This document shows, piece after piece, positions 11,857 through 22,175 of a DNA stretch of 64,000 nucleotides. The notes under the pieces are model-generated. The model was not told where the DNA came from. It was given only the letters and a program-made list of their open reading frames with translations, and ran no database searches. A program made the position numbers and the translations under genes. Numbering within the stretch: position 1 is the stretch's first letter; each line of letters starts with the position of its first letter. The stretch comes from Nannochloris sp. 'desiccata' (lineage: Eukaryota; Chlorophyta; Trebouxiophyceae; Chlorellales; Chlorellaceae): positions 744,001 through 808,000 of the forward strand of contig JAGTXX020000005.1 in the NCBI GenBank assembly GCA_019044685.2. Reading direction: 5' to 3'.

Positions 11857-12201
11857 ATTACAGTCTCTGGCGCAGAAAATGTGCCCTACTGCCAGTAATA
11901 TTAGACATCTAATAAAGACAATTATTTAGAAAACTGCTTATTCAAGTCGTGTTATTTTACGAAAATACCCCTTTGTGCTCTAATCCACTAATTTTCATCA
12001 CCATTCTTGATGGATTTACACGTCATTCTTGGTCTATCATGAGGCCAACATCGACAAGACAACAACAAAAAAATTCAATTTCACTACGTAGCAGCCAAGA
12101 GAGCGACCAGCATGTGCAAGTAATATGTAAAAGAAGAAGGTTCAAAATGCTGCATTTTCTAAACACAGGAAGAACGAGGGGTTTTCCGAAACTAAATGCA
12201 T
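11675..12201. other. Intergenic, 5' flank of the Ala/Cys-rich gene
   Basis: About 530 bases without a supported gene. It holds the CA microsatellite and presumably the promoter of the gene ending its 5' side at 11674, plus the 3' flank of the gene at 12202..12853. Confidence 0.5.
11829..11856 (+). repeat. (CA)14 microsatellite
   Basis: Perfect CA dinucleotide run in the region upstream of the small Ala/Cys-rich gene. Confidence 0.95.
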
Positions 12202-12853
12202 CTAGGCAGCAGGCTCGGCAGGGGCTGCTTCAGCGGCAGCCTCAGCAGGGACGGCAGCAGCCGCAGCAGCGTCAGGGGCAACCGCCGCAGGGGCAGCAGC
12301 TTCTGCAGCAGGTTTAGCATCAAGCTGGGAGTGGGCTACGCCTTTGGCCATAGCAGCTTGCTCCTGCATCAAACACATGTATTAAATAGGAAAAAGAATT
12401 GCCGTCAGGTTAGGTCTGCTCAAGGGATTCGAATTTTAAATTCCAAGTTATAAGCAAGAGTACGTATTGCTTACAGCACTGACTCCAAGTGCAGCAGCAC
12501 CTTGGTCGATAACCTTGTCAAGCGCATCGGGATGGTCCTACAGTAAGATCACTAATGATAAAATTATTGGGCAACAGGAGCGGTAAGTCGAGATGGGTGA
12601 ATTTTGAACAACCATGTTCATTTTTTCAAAAACAATTTATTGCTCACCGCCAAGTATGCCTTGCCCTTTGCAACTACATCGTTCAGCGCCTCAGGGTTCT
12701 CCTGATGAAAGAAAAAGCTCAGAAAGGTTGATTTAGACTTGAATCTTGGGTTGCGATCGTGAAGAGCAATGCAGACCGGCTAGGACGCTATAAGCTTTAA
12801 TTCCTTACACTGATGTACTTCTTGCCCATGTCGAGTAAAGAGTTGAGATCCAT
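12202..12853 (-). CDS. Small Ala-rich protein with exon-encoded repeats
   Basis: Four minus-strand exons: 12853..12809, 12701..12648, 12537..12475 and 12363..12202, all joined in phase 0, giving 107 aa. I recognise no family. Exons 2 and 3 encode two versions of one module: ENPEALNDVVAKGKAYLA and DHPDALDKVIDQGAAALG share the pattern (D/N/H)P-(E/D)AL-(N/D)-x-V-(V/I)-x-(K/Q)G. Exon 4 is a Pro/Ala/Glu tail of about 35 low-complexity residues ending in EPAA. No signal peptide or membrane segment is seen, so it is probably cytosolic and soluble. Splice sites all fit GT-AG (for example GTAAGG, GTGAGC, GTAAGC donors). It lies between the two secreted Ala-rich genes but shares only composition with them, and its start lacks their signal peptide. 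Confidence 0.72.
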
Positions 12854-13414
12854 CGTGCTTCAGGTTGTAGAATTGATAAGGTTTAACCAATTGAACTGGA
12901 AGATGTAGTGCTCTTGGGCGAAATCTGTTTCACCTACAAGGTATTTTCACACACAAAAGGCGAGAGCAAATCTCAAGTATGAACAGTTTGCTGTGAAAAT
13001 TTACTAGCGTGCTAAATAACAACTTCAGCACTAGCTGGTTTGGAGTGAAAAAGTCGCTCTGTACTGCCCCTTTGGTTTTCCTGGCCCGGCCAGGAAGGGC
13101 ACAGCAGCCGCTAATCACTGGGGTTTTTACTTCCTATTAGGACTGCCAAACAAAAACTGGACCTTTTGCGCAAATCTTAATTATTTACAAAAATGGCTTA
13201 TTTACGCACGCAAAGGATTGGGGGACGTTGGCTCTTCTGGACAAAACTTTGCCTCTCCAACAAGTGCCCGTCCCGACATTGAATATTATTAATGCAGATA
13301 TTTTAATTGCATGCACATGGGCACGTATAGATCATAGGGGAAATTGAATATGTATTCGTTGAAGTAGATTACGAGTTTGATTTAAAGACAAGGAGCAGTT
13401 GGTTAAAAGAAAAA
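12854..13414. other. Intergenic between two minus-strand genes
   Basis: About 560 bases holding the 5' flank of the small gene at 12202..12853 and the 3' flank of the larger Ala/Cys-rich gene. I see no coding sequence or structured element that I can support. Confidence 0.5.
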
Positions 13415-14675
13415 CTAACGGCCACCAGCAGAGGCAAATGAAGAAGAAGAAGCAAAGGCACCACCACCATTCACACCAGCGTTAGTTTGAGTGATACCAA
13501 CAGCATTTGGGCCAGAAGCAGATGCATTTGCTTGACCCTGGGCAGAAGATTGTCCATTAGAAGCTTGAGAAAGAGAAGCGGCTTGAGCAAGAGCATCCTG
13601 CGCGCATTTGCCGTAGCCTGTACCAGCCTGTGCTGCAGCAGCAGACTGAGCGAAAGCAGACCCAGATCCAGATGCTTGAGCAACTGCCTTTGCAGCTGCC
13701 ATAGCAGTTGCCAAAGAATTGCAGCACTTGTCACCAGCCTTGGCGATCGCGGCAGCAGCAGCTTCAGCCTTGGTGGTTCCTTTGCCTGCGGCAAAAGCTT
13801 CAGCGAGTGCTTGAGCGGTTGCCTGAGAACCGGTTTCGTAGCAAATCAAATCGCAGAGTTTGTCGGCTTCAGAAGTAACCTGGGCCTGGGCTTGGGCGCC
13901 AGCTTGGGCTTGACTCCCTGAGGCTTGTGCCTGAGCAGCGGCTTGAGCAAGAGCATCCTGCGCGCATTTGCCGTAGCCTGTACCAGCCTGTGCTGCAGCA
14001 GCAGACTGAGCGAAAGCAGACCCAGATCCAGATGCTTGAGCAACTGCCTTTGCAGCTGCCATAGCAGTTGCCAAGGAATTGCAGCACTTGTCACCAGCCT
14101 TGGCGATCGCGGCAGCAGCAGCTTCAGCCTTGGCGGTTCCTTTGCCTGCGGCAAAAGCTTCAGCGAGTGCTTGAGCGGTTGCCTGAGAACCGGTTTCGTA
14201 GCAAATCAAATCGCAGAGTTTGTCGGCTTCAGAAGTAACCTGGGCCTGGGCTGCAGCTTGGGCTGTTGCTTGGTCACCAGTAGCGCTTGCTTGGCCAGCG
14301 GCTTGTGCAGAAGAAGGGTTGCTGAACCAAGATGGCCAAGTCAAGAAATTGTTCGACTGTGCCTGTGCCTGAGCAGCAGCGTTGGCATTTGTAAATTGAA
14401 GAATCTTACGGGAAGAGACTGTGAAAAATGGGGAAAGAAAGGCAAAACGCGTTATTATTCAAATGACGGGAGGACATGAAAAAAAAAGTATGGACAAACT
14501 GGAAATTGACCGCTTGTAACGCTCAAGCAAACTATGGCACTGTTTCTGTAAAGAGATTATATAGTCTAATAAACTTACCATGAGGCAATTCACGGGCGGG
14601 AACAGGGCATGCAAAAGCAAAAACAAGAAGCACTGCAAGCAGGAGCGCTTTGGGGAATGAAGTAAGAGGAGCCAT
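13415..14675 (-). CDS. Secreted Ala/Cys-rich protein with duplicated 120-aa domain
   Basis: Exons on the minus strand are 14675..14579 and 14418..13415, with a 160-base phase-1 intron (GTAAGT...TTCACAG), giving 366 aa. A signal peptide (ALLLAVLLVFAFACPVPA) is followed by SSRKILQF, similar to GRTLLATF in the smaller paralogue. Arg-x-(L/I)-L-Q segments after signal peptides are common in chlorophyte secreted proteins. The mature part has two nearly identical 120-residue units, each with CDLIC, a KCC pair about 40 residues on, and GKCAQ about 40 residues further. The rest is Ala/Gln/Ser-rich and the C-terminus is Gly/Ser/Asn-rich ending ASAGGR. Composition suggests a helical, disulphide-linked structural or cell-wall protein (inference). 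No named family is recognised. The gene is GC-richer than its surroundings because of GCN codons. Confidence 0.82.
13578..14252 (-). repeat. Two tandem copies, 360-base period
   Basis: The block at 13578..13892 recurs at 13938..14252, offset exactly 360 bases (120 codons), with only a few differences such as aaagaattg/aaggaattg and ggtggttcc/ggcggttcc. The spacing being a multiple of three keeps the frame. Near-identity points to a recent duplication or ongoing homogenisation. Confidence 0.95.
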
Positions 14676-14908
14676 TGTTTTGAGCTAGCAAAGAGGGCCG
14701 AGCACAGGTGCAAAGCTTGATGCAAATTGCAATTTGTATTGATTAATATTTAATAATGAGTAAACACGGAGAGAAATGGTGCTCTATATAAAAGGTTCAT
14801 ATAAAAAATCCAAGTTAAAAATCCAGGTGGCAATTGCCCCGAATTGCAATTTGGCAAAGGCAGGTTCTCGCAGTTTCTACTTTGGCCTGTTCTTTACACC
14901 TACATCAT

Positions 14909-16138
14909 CTAATTTCTTTCCAGCAATTCTTTCAACATTTTATAACAATTTTCTAACAAATGACTGCATACATCTTGCCCGGCAGGTGCTTCTACACCCC
15001 CTACATCCCCCACTTTTCCACCAAACACACCCCCACTCTTTGCCCTTCCATCGTCAATCTCATCGGCTCTTTTAATCCAGCTTTTTAGATCTTCATTAAA
15101 AGGTCTCCCAGCTTTAGACACGGCAGTATTCAACTCTTTTTTCAATCTCGTTAGGTTCTCATACACTTCTTTCATCTCTGCACTCATTTCTTCGGCTGTA
15201 ATCTCTAGTTGTTCAACTATTTGTAAACACTCATCAGATAATTTTTTCGCTTGAGAATCTTGCCACTCTGATGCATATTCAGCTTGAGCTGATAAAATAG
15301 CCATTAATAAAAACCTATAATGGGCTATATCTTCATGAGTATGATGTTTTTGTACAGTAAGCTTACGCAAATCATTACGAATTGACCGTAAAGAGTCTGC
15401 TACGTTCTGTAGTTCAGCAGGCTCGTCATGAGCGGTGGCCAGGGCCTGTCGTGCTAAATCATAATTACGAGCTAGTATTTCCGTACAGATAGCGTGTCCA
15501 GGTGGCGGGGCTTCAATATCACCCAAAAATAAGCCTCCGTGCTGTTGTCTTACAGCATCAAAGGTGTCGAGCTGTTTAATAATTTCTGAAACATCGAGTG
15601 TGGTGTGCTCCCGTTCTGCGAGTTCTTGGAGTTGTCGATGGAGATCAGCGAGGGTAGAGTGGATTTCTCGCATGTCAGATGGCATTTCTAACGCTTCTTC
15701 TTCCATTTCTTTAACGAGATTGTAGCATTCAGTCCATAAGTGGGAACAGGCAGATGCTAATGGGGCGTCAGTGGTGGCGAGATGTCCAGCGAAAGTTCCT
15801 TCTTCGTCTCTCCAGCGCTCTTCTAATTTGTCTAGGATGTACTGTTGGGAGGAAGGGTTAGAAAATAAGGTTTGAGTTACTATGTCGCTGGGAGAAAGTA
15901 AAAACAGCAATTGGCGGGAGATCGCAAAGGAAATATTCAAATCCGGAAAACCAACTTTGTAATGCTCGATATCTTCAAATGTATGAATTTCATTGCTCTT
16001 CAAGTCACGGAGCTTTGTTTTGATAATCGAGAGCGTATTTCTCAGAGAACGCGCCTGCATAACCAGATGCGAATCTTTAGGAGGGAGCGTTTCCATGTCG
16101 CCCTGATTGTCGACATGAATAGGGACTGGAATATCCAT
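14909..16138 (-). CDS. Four-repeat helical protein, unknown function
   Basis: A single-exon frame of 409 aa from ATG 16138. I do not recognise a family. It is strongly helical and acidic, with no signal peptide or membrane segment. I see about four divergent repeats of 90-100 residues. Each contains a heptad-like helix (LRxIRxDLRKL / LADLHRQLQEL / LTRLKKEL), then an HT-x-EDI-x-HY-like motif (HTFEDIEHY, HHTHEDIAHY, HTTLDVSEI), and in two copies GG-x-F-G-(x)n-EAP-x-G followed by a Cys-Leu-Tyr helix (GGLFLGDIEAPPPGHAIC and GGVFGGKVGDVGGVEAP). The last repeat ends CSHLLENCYKMLKELLERN. The repeated pattern suggests a solenoid or helical-bundle scaffold (inference). The gene follows the Ala/Cys-rich gene on the same strand with 233 bases between. 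Confidence 0.75.
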   Translation of the reverse strand: MDIPVPIHVDNQGDMETLPPKDSHLVMQARSLRNTLSIIKTKLRDLKSNEIHTFEDIEHYKVGFPDLNISFAISRQLLFLLSPSDIVTQTLFSNPSSQQYILDKLEERWRDEEGTFAGHLATTDAPLASACSHLWTECYNLVKEMEEEALEMPSDMREIHSTLADLHRQLQELAEREHTTLDVSEIIKQLDTFDAVRQQHGGLFLGDIEAPPPGHAICTEILARNYDLARQALATAHDEPAELQNVADSLRSIRNDLRKLTVQKHHTHEDIAHYRFLLMAILSAQAEYASEWQDSQAKKLSDECLQIVEQLEITAEEMSAEMKEVYENLTRLKKELNTAVSKAGRPFNEDLKSWIKRADEIDDGRAKSGGVFGGKVGDVGGVEAPAGQDVCSHLLENCYKMLKELLERN

Positions 16139-16287
16139 ATTTACAGAAAATCTTAATCAGAACAATACTTATTATTCACTGCTTTTGAGCCTTATATTCA
16201 CTTGCTGACGTGGAGGAACCCACTTGGCAAATTATTTTTGGTGCACTGGCCTTAATCCTCCCCCTATATGATATAGGCTGTATCTAC

Positions 16288-17517
16288 CTAACGCCCAGCA
16301 AACGCAGCGCTTCCTTCACTTTCATACGCCTGATAATTCGCAATCACCATATCCAACACACTGCCAGGCTGCGGTGGCGGTGGTGTCACTCCTTCTTCCC
16401 ACTCTACCCCCTTCCCCGTCACTCGGTACGCTAAACTGATATTAGGCGCCGCAGGAGATTTCGCTATAGTCATCACACGAAGTTGATTGCCAGTGCTAGG
16501 ATCTTGTTGTGCTGCCATGACGAGACGTGTATTCACTGCATGGGCCCACATAGGACCTAGCGCAGCAGTTAAAATCGTAGTGTTGGTATTACAGCCAGCA
16601 CTTTTATTTTTACTACCCCCGATGGCTGTAGTTACTTGATTCGTCACTAAAACGGGAATTTTAAATGATTCTGCGAGATATTTTAATCTAGACGCTTGTT
16701 GGCCCAATAATTTCTGCCGTTCCATCACATCTTTCGCTCCAAAATCAGCTCGAACTAACGAGGCAATAGAATCAATAATAATTAATTTAATTCCGTGGTC
16801 GATAATAGAGCCTTCTAGAGTTTCTAAGAGCTCTAATAGCCTAGCTGATGATTCAGGGGATTTTACTAAAACCCTATCCATCATAGCATGTATTGAATTA
16901 GGGAGTGAAAAGCTCTCTGGAAAGCGTTCTTGTGCTATTTGAGCTAGGCGCTCGCCGCTAAATTTTCTTTCAGTGTCGATAAAAAGAACACGGCCTTCAT
17001 CAGCGAGACGATCTAAGCAACCTACAATACACATACCCAGACAAAACTGAGTTTTACCAAGCCCAGCAGGACCCACGACTTCGCATATGCTGCCTGCAGG
17101 AAGGCCTCCCAGCAAAGCGGCATCTAAAGGCGGCAGTAAAGTTCTTATATATAAAGGAGAGTCTGAAGATTTCTTTAGCAAATCTAAGGCTGTTACTGGA
17201 TGTGGCACTACTGTTTGTGCTACATGGTGTAGGAGGGATTGCACAGTTTCATAGGACAAGTCTAGAACTTCTACAAGATCAAGGAGGGTGCAGGAATAGA
17301 GATCTTTGACGGTATAGAAATTGTGTGCTGCTAGGCGCGAAGCAACATCAGGATCAAAATTGAGACGGCTTAGTTGTCGCGCTGCCTGCGAAAGGAGAGA
17401 AGTTCGGTAAGGAATTATCTAGAAGGGAAAAACAGGTTGAAAAATAATTCGCTGTGATCAGATCATCGAATGATTTATAACGGAGTACATTCATTGAGTT
17501 GTTCCACAACCTACCAT
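16288..17517 (-). CDS. RAD51B: RAD51B recombinase paralogue
   Basis: The main exon runs from 17385 (or 17418) down to 16288, about 366-377 aa, near human RAD51B in length. It acts in the nucleus in the BCDX2 complex that supports RAD51 filament assembly in homologous recombination. Visible are an N-terminal helix-hairpin-helix-like region, Walker A GPAGLGKTQF, Walker B LIIIDSIAS, and the RAD51B-type strings ERLAQIAQERFP, SSRLKYLAE-like ASRLKYLAESFKIPVLVTNQVTT and AALGPMWAHAVNTRL. The start is inferred: an ATG at 17517 is followed directly by a strong donor (GTAGGT), so exon 1 could be a single codon spliced in phase 0 either to CAG|GCA at 17385 or to TAG|ATA at 17418. With the first join, M-AARQ-LSRLNF aligns residue for residue with the human start. 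An unseen upstream exon remains possible. Confidence 0.85.
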
Positions 17518-18207
17518 TTCGACCTAAATATTTTACTAATAAAATTATATATGTATGAGAATGCTAAATTGTCACTCCGAATTTATCTATTTCTTCATGA
17601 AGTGTGACACTTTGAAACGCAACTTGCCTTGTGATTTAGACATGATTTGGATTTGTTACGTTATACTTTATAGTCTCCTGCAGTAGCTCACTCACTCGGA
17701 GCCGCAAGGCGACTCGGAGAAACACCCTCATATAGTAGTTTAAATAAGTGAATGAAAGCAGCAAGGCACTTGCGGCAAGGCAAGGCAGGACGAGAAGATA
17801 GTAAGGCCGGACAAGAATGAACACAATAAGACCGACAGGCCAATAATGAACAGGGCAGGACAAACAGAGAACAGAAACAGCGTTTGGACAGGGTGAGTTT
17901 CCTAAGTACAGCGGAAACAGCGAACAGCACTGCTGGGGGAGCTATCCACCTCGGCAGTCTTTAGAGTAGTCAGTAAGACAAAACCCTAGAAGGTGGGGTA
18001 CAAGCACCACTAGACTACAGCGATGATGAGCAATAGCTTCGTTCAAGATAAATTTAACTCGAAGGATTCTCAGAAAAAAAGGATATAGTCGATCGGTCGA
18101 GTGTTCAAGAGTGGTGTAGGCCACGGATTATGTGAAGGCGCCTTCAGTCGTCTCAAACTGGTGCTTCAGGCAAACAAATGCAACACATGTATTTTTTTAA
18201 ACTCATA
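17518..18207. other. Intergenic between RAD51B and dolichol kinase
   Basis: About 690 bases. It includes an A/G-rich stretch (about 17740-17900) with weakly repeated ggacaga/caggacaa words and a telo-box-like aaaaccctag near 17982. No coding sequence that I can support. Confidence 0.5.
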
Positions 18208-19956
18208 TCATTTAAATAAGCATATTAGCAATGCAAAGTAATGTAAAGGTACAAATAGATTATCTAATTGCTCTGTCGCTGCTTCCAATAAACTATTCAG
18301 CAGCGTCACCGCCCCAAGCACCACCCAATTGATACTTCCAGAACTACTATCATCAAAAATAGATTGCATTTCTGGAATAAATTGGTAATACGCTAGCCCT
18401 ACCCACGCCAATATAACAACTCCAGCTCCAGCAAGTGTCCCTTCTAATGTCTTTCTACTTTTTGGCGCAATCTGCACTCGTCCAAATCGACTCCCAACAA
18501 TGGAAGCAGCAGCGTCTCCCAGACCTATAGCTAATATCCCAGCCAGTGCAGCTGGCCATATATTACTACTAGATAATAATTTATTACTATTATCATGACT
18601 ATAGTTCTCCTTCATCGTGGCAATCGAGAGCCACACCGGTAGCGCCATCCCCAACAACAATGTAAAATGAGTGACATAAACAACTCCAGCGTCTCGTTCA
18701 TCTACAAAAGAGCCCATAAAATTATCGATATATTGACTAACTCCAGGAATATTCCCAGTTCGCAGTACTTCGACAGCCACCAGAACAGCAAAGGCACAGG
18801 CAAGAGCAATCCCTAAAAGTTGTGGTTGTGTGAGTAAAGCAGGTAAAAAGAGAGCTACAGCTAAAACATGATATCCTTTACGTAGAATAATATTAGGAAT
18901 ACGACCGGAACGCGATAATAAAAGCATACTGGGTAGAGTTACTGCCAGCAGTACCGCCCAGCAGGTAACTACTTGAATGCGTTGTACTTCACTATAAATA
19001 AAATTGATAAGCAAGTCTTGTACTATTGGTTCATAAGCATACATTGCTACGAATAGTGTGATGACCACCAGTATCGACGAGTGTATAGTGGTGTTGACAT
19101 TCTCTCGAAGCATTAACACCGTAGCAAACACCAACCCTAGTGCCACTGCAGCCAACAGCACGGTCGCTGTGAAAAGAGAATGCCAAGATAGCACCATGTG
19201 TCTGTCAATAGTACATTCTAGAAAGAGAATTTGAGCTACTAATCCAATACCTTGTACGACCACAATACTTTCTCCTAGAGTAAATGTGTTATGCACGTAC
19301 TTGACAAACCGCCCGTAGGCTACACCAGTGAAAATACAAAAAGGACCATTGATGACGGCAAGCACACTAGAGAGAATGCCGTGCAGCAGACCCCGTTGAA
19401 GCAACGTCGTGAGTTTCTTCATCCGCATCTTCTCCCATCTTCTAGCAGTAAACGACCGTTTCTTTTCCTCAGGTTCTTCCGCCGGTGCAGTTACCCACGC
19501 AGTTATGCAAAGGCTTGCTAAGATATAAACTGAGCTTGCCAAACTATGATGCAGACATTTGATAGAACATTTTGCTGCGCTGGTGGGAGTGCCTTGTCTA
19601 GCATATTTTGCAGATAATGCTGATGTTACCCATGGAATAATTAGTGTACCAAGTGCCAGACCTTGAGATGGTGCCTGCCGTTTCTTGCTAACTAATACAT
19701 CAAGTCTCTGAGGGACCTGGTGTTCCAAGGCAAGTGCGGCCACCGTCAATGCAAGGAGGCTTATCATTTCAATATGAAAAGCTGCAAGAAGATGATAAAT
19801 ATGTATCAGCATGTAATAAAGACAGAGAAACATGAAACTTATTTAGAAAAACCAGCTAGCTCTCTTACCAGGAGCACGGCTCTGGGCCAAGGCAACGGTG
19901 ATAATTGCACTTGTGATCACCGTCACACCAGCTTCCAGGCTTGCTGAGGTATACAT
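18208..19956 (-). CDS. DOLK: Dolichol kinase
   Basis: Exons on the minus strand are 19956..19869 and 19781..18208 with an 87-base phase-1 intron (GTAAGA...CTTGCAG), giving 553 aa. The enzyme phosphorylates dolichol with CTP in the ER membrane, supplying dolichyl phosphate for N-glycosylation and GPI anchors. It has more than ten hydrophobic segments. The C-terminal third carries the family's CTP-binding region: RKGYHVLAVALFLP, YxDxFxDERDAG, then GLGDAAASIVGSRFG and KTLEGTLAG. These fit SEC59/DOLK rather than the shorter phytol or farnesol kinases. A charged loop (EEPEEKKRSFTARR) lies near residue 135. It is divergent from the purple acid phosphatase gene at 20462. Confidence 0.88.
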
Positions 19957-20461
19957 ATACGTTAATTCTCAATCTGATACTTTGAGCATATTTGTAAGTA
20001 CCGCAGAGGCCAGACAGGGAACGAAAATTGGGATATGTTTCGCTCAGTTGATCATTTCAAATGTTTAAATAATCCGACGACTTATTCCCTGTTTCGCATG
20101 GAAAGGCGTCGTTCATACTATTTGCTTGATAACGAAAACGAAGGCGGAAGCAAAATATGTGCGATAATATTGTTGCTGCCTAATTTCAACTAATGGTTGC
20201 AAAACTTGTCCTTCCGAAGTTGTCTCTCACGGTCACGCAGAAGATGCTTTTTACTTGATGCCCACTTCACTATCACAGGCATTACTAACTGAATTTACTT
20301 CTTTTTTACCACCCTGTTGCATTAGAAACGCTTGCACTAAAACAAGCTTGCACATTGTTTGAACAGAAACTCGGATTGCTAATTCAAGTGCATTTCACGT
20401 GTAATTAAAGCTTTGGCCGCCGCACAGGCAAAGCTCTGATAACATCTATTTTGACTTGGAT
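19957..20461. promoter_or_regulatory. Divergent intergenic region DOLK/PAP
   Basis: About 505 bases between two divergent starts. It presumably contains both promoters. I can pick out no specific site. Confidence 0.5.
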
Positions 20462-21832
20462 ATGTTACGCAATAGTGCAAGTAGCCGTAGAGACATCGAA
20501 GCAGCAACCGGTGTCACTGAGCCGCTCCTTGAACCAATTTCGCCAGATTCGATTAAATTGAAACCCTCTTCTCGTGCTTCTTCTTCACAAGACGGAGCCA
20601 TGGCATTAGACGCAGAGTTTGCACAACCTGCATCATTATCCAGGCAGACAGGTGAGATTATGCTTTTACATGGATTTTACGCAACCTCTTTTATTTGTGA
20701 ACAAGAATGGCAGTTCAAGGCGGCGCACACTTCTGTCAATTAATCACAATCTGTCAATTATTCACTGCACATTACTAAAATTATTTATTTCCACCCTTCT
20801 TAAAAAGTTTTCTTGGTTGGTACGAGTATTTTACTTGTTCTTATAGCTCTCTTAGAATTTGCTATTGCATTACCCATGCTATGGAAGATCCCCAGCTACC
20901 ACAGCTATCCTCGATTCTTCGTTATTGGTGATTGGGGTAGAGATGGAGACTACAACCAAAGTGTTGTAGCAGATTCTATGGCTCGTAAAGCTGGTCTATT
21001 CCACCCAGATTTCATTATTAGCACAGGAGATAATTTTTATGAAGCGGGCCTCGTTTCTGCAGATGACCGTCTATTTGATTCTTCATTTAAAGATATTTAC
21101 AGCCATGCAGAGCTTGTTAATGTGCCCTGGCATGTGGTATTAGGTAATCATGATTATGGAGAGACTGATTCACCAAAATCTGGACCCAAGGGCTGTTCCC
21201 ATGCTGCTAAAGATAATGACGAGTGCTTTTATGGGCCCGCTCACCAATTGGATGTTCGTTTAACCGCAAGAGACCCTCGCTGGCATTGTGAACGGCTCTT
21301 TAGTGTGCCCTTAACAGGTGGTGATGTTGAAATCTTCTTTATTGACTCAACGCCAATAATTAGAAGCTATGTAGATGAGGTCTGGGCAGGTAACCGTGGC
21401 GGTGTGTTACAACAAAGCCCTGAAGATCAAATTAGAGAATTAGAAGCTCGTTTAGCTGCATCACATGCTTCATGGAAGTTGGTCGTGGGGCATCACCCGA
21501 TTAGAACGAACCACAGGCCTGATTACAAATTTGAAGACATGGTTGCTGATGTAGAACCGCTGTTGATTGAACACGGAGTCCAAGCGTATTTTGCTGGACA
21601 TGATCATAATCTACAATATTTACACGATCCTGATTCTGGATATCATCATATTATCTCTGGAGCAGGGTCTAAAATTGGTGGTGGCTTCTATGGTGACAAG
21701 CATTCACCCTTCCAGTGGCCGGGTAATGGATTTGTTGCTGTGGAGATGCAGAAGAAGATTATGAGAATAGAGTATATTGGCGTAGATAGTGATGAACCAT
21801 TGTTTACTATTGATATTCCTAGAGATGTTTAA
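20462..21832 (+). CDS. Membrane-anchored purple acid phosphatase (TRAP/ACP5-type)
   Basis: Exons are 20462..20651 and 20808..21832 with a 156-base phase-1 intron (GTGAGA...AAAAAG), giving 404 aa. It is a binuclear Fe-Me metallophosphatase acting on phosphate esters. All five metal-ligand blocks are present: GDWGRDG, GDNFYEAG, GNHDYGE, VGHHPIRT and AGHDHNLQ. Instead of a cleavable signal peptide, there is an N-terminal cytosolic stretch of about 65 residues with TEPLLEPI (an acidic dileucine-like sorting signal) followed by one membrane helix (FLVGTSILLVLIALLEFAIALP) joined across the intron, so a type II membrane protein with a lumenal or external catalytic domain is expected. A paralogue with the same layout lies at 60091..61394. 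Confidence 0.9.
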
Positions 21833-22175
21833 AAAGAGATAGAGTTCTTACTTAAGAATTAGTAAAGTCTTGGCTGTGCCCCAACGAAGACGGTCCTTCG
21901 GTTGCATATTTGTTTTTTCAATCTTTTTTACTTGTATATAGTGTTTTCCTTTGTATTTGGACTTTTGATGTATACTTCGTGCTATTTAGTTTCTTTGCTA
22001 GTGTTAATGAATTTAGTTTGATTTTTTCTGCTACCCCCTTTTCTTGTAAGTCATCATCATCATCATGCTTTTGACTTTGGCGCCCAAAGATAGCACAAAA
22101 TTTAGGGCAAGAAAATTTGTGTTGCTCCTTTTACAAGGGTTGCGAGCCTCCAGCAGATCACGATTATTTAATAAG
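21833..22175. other. Intergenic PAP / GhrA-like
   Basis: About 340 bases with the PAP 3' flank, a short (ATC)n run near 22050, and the 5' flank of the next gene. An in-frame ATG at 22065 could extend that gene by 37 residues. Confidence 0.5.

Noticed and set aside
12196..12453. Arg/Ser/Gln-rich plus-strand frames
   Set aside because: They are antisense shadows of the Ala/Pro-rich exon 4 of the minus-strand gene.
17970..18040. tRNA-like words (TAGTGGT on the minus strand)
   Set aside because: No T-arm or matching acceptor stem could be built around them.
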